A program made the translations under genes and the position numbers. From the NCBI RefSeq assembly GCF_047160095.1, contig NZ_AP038785.1, positions 868,001 to 932,000 of the forward strand: a DNA stretch of 64,000 nucleotides, given 5' to 3'. Below, in pieces: positions 60,434 to 64,000 of this stretch (position 1 is its first letter; each line of letters opens with the position of its first letter). Below the pieces are notes generated by a model. It was not told the DNA's origin. It did no database searches and saw only the letters and a list, made by a program, of their open reading frames with translations. This DNA is from Rodentibacter abscessus. GTDB lineage: Bacteria; Pseudomonadota; Gammaproteobacteria; Enterobacterales; Pasteurellaceae.

Positions 60434-61705
60434 ATGAATAATAAAAAAACACTACTAGCAACAGCCATTACCGGCATATCAATGGTTACATCCGCAAGTG
60501 CGGTTGATTTTCACGGTTATGCCCGTTCCGGCATCGGCTGGACATCAGGTGGAGGTGAACAAACCGCATTTACCGTTAATGGCGGTGGTTCCAAATATCG
60601 TTTAGGTAATGAAGCCGAAACCTACGCGGAATTTAAACTGGGACAAGAACTCTACAAAGAAGGGAATAAATCTTTCTATTTAGACTCTAACGTTGCCTAT
60701 AGTGTCAATCAACAAGGCGATTGGGAGGATACAAGCCCTGCATTACGTGAAATCAACGTCCAATTTAAAAATTTCTCTGAATATTTCCCTAATGCCACAT
60801 TATGGGCCGGTAAACGTTTCTACCAACGTCACGATGTACATATGAATGACTTCTACTACTGGGATATTTCCGGTCCGGGGGCAGGTGTTGAAAATATTGA
60901 TTTAGGCTTTGGTAAATTATCCGTTGCCATCACTCGTAACACTGAACGCGATGGTGCTTACGGATGGGATTATAACCCTTTAACCAAAAAATGGGATTCT
61001 AGTCGGAAAAAAAATCAAAATGTTTATAACGATGTCTTTGATATTCGTTTAGCAGATTTAAAAGTAAGTAAAAACGGTCGTTTAGAAATAGGTTTCGATT
61101 ACGGTAATTCCCATACCAAGAACCACGCGTCTCGTGAACAAGGAGCAAGCAAAAATGGTTATATGGTTACCTTAGAACATACCCAAGGCGAATTCTTTGG
61201 AGGTTTCAACAAATTTACCGCACAATACGCAACGGATTCAATGACATCTTGGAATAGCGGACATTCTCAGGGCGGCTTAGTCGATAATAAAGGCCATATG
61301 ATTCGATTAATTAACCAAGGTGTTGTTGCCGCTAGCGATAAGATCGAATTGATGTATGCACTGATTTATGAAAAAACCGACCTAGATAACAAGAAAGGAA
61401 AAACTTGGTATTCGGCAGGGATACGCCCAATGTATAAATGGACGGATACGATGAGCTCATTAATAGAGGTTGGGTATGATCGCATTAAAAATCAAGCTAC
61501 CGGTCAAAAAAATGACCTCACTAAGGTTACCTTAGCCCAACAATGGCAAGCCGGTTCAAGCATTTGGGCACGTCCGGCAATCCGTCTATTCGGTACTTAC
61601 GCTCACTGGAATGATAAATTTAATACAGATGTCAGAACCGCTGCGGGTTACAAAGCGAAAGACAGTGAATTTATCGCCGGCGTTCAGTTTGAGGCTTGGT
61701 GGTAA
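60434..61705 (+). CDS. lamB: Maltoporin LamB
   Basis: A 423-residue outer-membrane trimeric porin for maltodextrins. The signal peptide ends near residue 23 (ASAVDFHGYARSG), cut just before the classic VDFHGYARSGIGW start. The 18-strand barrel ends FEAWW with the terminal aromatic signature. ATG 60434 after AAAGAGAG is preferred to an upstream ATG 20 codons earlier. An uptake signal falls in the signal peptide codons (SAVD). Confidence 0.95.
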   Translation: MNNKKTLLATAITGISMVTSASAVDFHGYARSGIGWTSGGGEQTAFTVNGGGSKYRLGNEAETYAEFKLGQELYKEGNKSFYLDSNVAYSVNQQGDWEDTSPALREINVQFKNFSEYFPNATLWAGKRFYQRHDVHMNDFYYWDISGPGAGVENIDLGFGKLSVAITRNTERDGAYGWDYNPLTKKWDSSRKKNQNVYNDVFDIRLADLKVSKNGRLEIGFDYGNSHTKNHASREQGASKNGYMVTLEHTQGEFFGGFNKFTAQYATDSMTSWNSGHSQGGLVDNKGHMIRLINQGVVAASDKIELMYALIYEKTDLDNKKGKTWYSAGIRPMYKWTDTMSSLIEVGYDRIKNQATGQKNDLTKVTLAQQWQAGSSIWARPAIRLFGTYAHWNDKFNTDVRTAAGYKAKDSEFIAGVQFEAWW

Positions 61706-61720
61706 TACTTAAAATATAAT

Positions 61721-61750
61721 ACGGGGGACAATCATTCTTCCCCCTTCTTT
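61721..61750 (+). terminator. Attenuating hairpin between lamB and malM
   Basis: GGGGGA (61723-61728) pairs with TCCCCC (61739-61744), followed by TTCTTTC. A short stem that could lower malM expression. Confidence 0.45.
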
Positions 61751-61769
61751 CAAATATTATGAGGTTAAT

Positions 61770-62648
61770 ATGAAAAAAGCACTTTTTTCCACCGCACTTT
61801 TATTGGCTAATATGTTAGTTGTTTTGCCAAGCACTGCAACACCAAATCATATTAACTCCACAGTGTTATCACAATTAGATTGGCAAGATGTTTCCTTCTC
61901 CGAAACGTTAACAACCACGTTAAATACACAACAAAAAGAAGATTTTATTATTCCCTTTGCCGGAATAGAAAGCCCTGTTGCGGCATACCGAATCCCTGCA
62001 AACCAAGGAGCATTGGAAATTAATATTGCCAGCCCGGTTATAAAAGATCAGGTATTTGTACCCAGCGCTATTGTTTTAGATAGTCAATTTAAGATTGCTG
62101 CTAACTATTCTTCCTCTGATTTTAAATTTGAGGAAGAAAGAGGGTTTCAACCTAATCGTTTTGTCGCCAAGTTGAATTTAACCCCAACACCAAATCAGGA
62201 TTACATTTATTTATTGGTTTACACTACAGCCAAGGATGTACAAAAAACAACACAAATACTCCATCCTGCTAAAAGTTTTGCTAAAGCCACAGGCAAACAA
62301 CCTCCGGCAATTGCAGACATTGAAGTGAAACACAGTCTTTATGGCGAAATCAGCGTTAATGTAACCGCAGCCGGAGGGACACGCTTTATCGGTATTCCAA
62401 CAGATATTTTCACCGGTAAGAAACCGAGTTCTGACCGAACAGTCGGTCAATCGATACAACAATTGACACAAAAAAATAAATCTGTTGTTGCCGTAGATAC
62501 GGAAACAGAGGCTTATTTCAAGCAAGCCGTCACCAAGGCTTTAAAACAAAATGATGTAAATCGTGCATTAAATTTAGTTAACGAAGCGGAAAAATTAGGT
62601 TTAACATCACCACGAAAAATTTTTTTACAACAGGTTTCTACTAAATAA
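61770..62648 (+). CDS. malM: Maltose operon periplasmic protein MalM
   Basis: 292 residues: a signal peptide (ends near 23, STAT) followed by the MalM two-domain plan, with DWQDVSFSETLTTTLNTQQKEDF, GIESPVAAYRIP and a late YGEISVNVTAAGG. The function is unknown even in E. coli; it is periplasmic and induced by MalT. An uptake signal is embedded in the signal peptide (STALL). It is last in its operon. Confidence 0.88.
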   Translation: MKKALFSTALLLANMLVVLPSTATPNHINSTVLSQLDWQDVSFSETLTTTLNTQQKEDFIIPFAGIESPVAAYRIPANQGALEINIASPVIKDQVFVPSAIVLDSQFKIAANYSSSDFKFEEERGFQPNRFVAKLNLTPTPNQDYIYLLVYTTAKDVQKTTQILHPAKSFAKATGKQPPAIADIEVKHSLYGEISVNVTAAGGTRFIGIPTDIFTGKKPSSDRTVGQSIQQLTQKNKSVVAVDTETEAYFKQAVTKALKQNDVNRALNLVNEAEKLGLTSPRKIFLQQVSTK

Positions 62649-62664
62649 TATTTGCTGCTTAATT

Positions 62665-62695
62665 TTGCCACCTTTAATAAGGTGGCTTTTTTTCG
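62665..62695. terminator. Terminator between malM and malT
   Basis: GCCACCTT (62667-62674) / AAGGTGGC (62679-62686) with a tetraloop and a run of seven or more T. It serves malM. The rest of the 184-base gap is AT-rich with no feature. Confidence 0.85.
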
Positions 62696-62832
62696 GGTTA
62701 ATATTTTAGATACTTATACCATTAATCTAAAAATAATTAATCGTTTATTAAACCACCACCTTTTTAATTTGCTTTACTATATTACCAAAGTGAGGTCATT
62801 TTTTAGATAAATTATATTTTGATACAAGAAAA

Positions 62833-64000
62833 TTAATCATAGCCCATTAATTGCAATAATTCTCTTGTGTAAACAATCGCCTCTTGACGATTTGACACAC
62901 CGATTTTTTGATATAAATTGCGAATATGACTTTTGATCGTACTATTTGCTACTTGCAATTCATCTGAAATTTGCTCATTACTGTATCCCGAATAAATAAG
63001 CCCTAATACTTGCCATTCACGTTGTGTTAAAGGGCTAATTTTTAATAACTCAGGCACTTTAGGGTTCGAAATAAGATTATTGACAAATTGTTCATCAAAA
63101 TGTGCAAACTTATGTCGATAGTATTGATTAATATTACGCAAAATAAATTGTGCTTTATGTGCAACTAATTCATCCAACATATTAGCCTGCAATAATTGGC
63201 GAATTTGCAGTGCCATACTTTCACCTTCAATTACAAAAATACTAATAAAATTTGTTTGACGGGTAAGTTGTAATGCCTGAATTAAATCTTGCTGTGCTTG
63301 TTCTTTTTTACCGCAGAGAAAATATAATCGATTACGCAAAACAAGCGCACGATTCAGATCACTTGTTAACTTTAATCGTGTAGCACTTTGAATGATTCGG
63401 TTTAATATTTTCTCCGCCTCAGGATATTTTTCTAATAAAATTAATGCTCTGGCAATATTTCTCCATTGTATTTGATTAAAGTGATTACTGTCGTTTATAG
63501 GTTGATGAGTTTGAGACAACCAAACTTCAGTAGATTTAATATCTCCTAACATCTGCCATAACACAATTTTGACCTGATTAGCGTTTGCATTCCAATCTTG
63601 ATGATAATGATAGTTTTTTTGTAAAGCGATAATTTGCTTCAAAAGTCGGGAGGCATTATCCAAATCTCCACGTACAATTGATATTTTGCATAATAAAGCT
63701 AAACATTGCAGACGCTCCTCATCTTTATTTAGTACCTCAATTCCGGCATTTGCCATTGCTTCCGCCTTATCCAAATTATACCAATCCCATAAAATTTGAC
63801 CTTTCAAGCGTAGTAAAAATTCATACATAGGAATTTTTTGTAAATGATGTTCTTTTACAAAAGTAGTGGCTTTATCCAAAATATCGTAACCGGCTTGAGT
63901 AAAACCTTGTGCAATAAAAATTTCTGACTGTTGTAATAACGCCCATAAGACATTGTGGGGCATATTATATTTCCATGCCATTTTTTCGACTTTTTGGAGT
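62833..64000 (-). CDS. malT: MalT transcriptional activator, C-terminal part
   Basis: About 389 codons are visible and the frame is still open at the right edge, so the N-terminal STAND ATPase part is outside the window. What is seen is the helical repeat sensor region that binds maltotriose. It is followed by a LuxR/GerE helix-turn-helix, LTQREWQVLGLIYSGYSNEQI, then IKSHIRNLYQKIGVSNRQEA at the very C-terminus. MalT needs ATP and maltotriose and activates the adjacent mal operons. It converges on malM. An ATG at 63981 exists but is internal to the gene. Confidence 0.9.
   Translation of the reverse strand, partial: LQKVEKMAWKYNMPHNVLWALLQQSEIFIAQGFTQAGYDILDKATTFVKEHHLQKIPMYEFLLRLKGQILWDWYNLDKAEAMANAGIEVLNKDEERLQCLALLCKISIVRGDLDNASRLLKQIIALQKNYHYHQDWNANANQVKIVLWQMLGDIKSTEVWLSQTHQPINDSNHFNQIQWRNIARALILLEKYPEAEKILNRIIQSATRLKLTSDLNRALVLRNRLYFLCGKKEQAQQDLIQALQLTRQTNFISIFVIEGESMALQIRQLLQANMLDELVAHKAQFILRNINQYYRHKFAHFDEQFVNNLISNPKVPELLKISPLTQREWQVLGLIYSGYSNEQISDELQVANSTIKSHIRNLYQKIGVSNRQEAIVYTRELLQLMGYD

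Overview
The window is chromosomal DNA of a gammaproteobacterium of the family Pasteurellaceae, from the Haemophilus/Pasteurella/Aggregatibacter side. The main evidence is the dense scatter on both strands of the 9-base DNA uptake signal AAGTGCGGT / ACCGCACTT (the Haemophilus type, not the Actinobacillus pleuropneumoniae type). Many copies are paired head-to-head as transcription terminators. AT-rich codon use and the housekeeping gene content (tehB, dapD, purR, ppc, pit with its DUF47 partner, ispE, prs) fit the same family. I cannot name the species from sequence alone. No tRNA, rRNA, CRISPR array, prophage or intact insertion sequence was seen.

Layout. 1-11 kb is core metabolism and translation: a truncated gtrA-like gene, mrp, metG, tehB, dapD, a 26-residue membrane protein too small for normal gene callers, purR, ppc, rplY and a DedA protein. 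11.3-14.1 kb is the most interesting block. An ECF sigma factor and a 56-residue zinc anti-sigma factor are divergent from a secreted, methionine-rich repeat peptide followed by msrP and msrQ, the periplasmic methionine-sulfoxide reductase pair. It reads as a self-regulated defence against hypochlorite or other oxidised chlorine species. 14.3-22.6 kb holds ribE, a MATE exporter, a probably Fur-controlled TonB receptor paired with an SbmA/YddA-like ABC protein, a Bcr-type MFS exporter and a secreted SnoaL-like protein. 22.8-29.6 kb is lrp-ftsK-lolA-rarA and radA. 29.6-37.5 kb holds a CYTH triphosphatase divergent from the phosphate transporter pair, then ygiM, cca, lolB-ispE-prs.

37.9-46.5 kb is a complete FTR1/P19 (fetMP-type) ferrous iron uptake locus: permease, P19 protein, a membrane protein with cysteine pairs, two FtsX-like permeases, an ATPase, a thioredoxin-like protein and a small cytochrome c, followed by a helical lipoprotein. 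46.6-55 kb is cell-envelope work: mltB, then a surface glycan cluster (two GT2 glycosyltransferases, an O-antigen polymerase/ligase-like protein, a GT25 transferase, a Wzx-like flippase, a pyruvyl transferase-family protein, an ElyC/YdcF-like protein). 55-64 kb is the maltose regulon: malEFG divergent from malK-lamB-malM, with CRP and MalT sites between them, and the C-terminal part of malT running off the right edge.

Between genes there are small non-coding repeats: two related elements with inverted ends and internal hairpins (22.6 and 37.5 kb), a further copy of one hairpin type (20.7 kb), and a 100-bp element before cca whose ends and core recall a common neisserial repeat.
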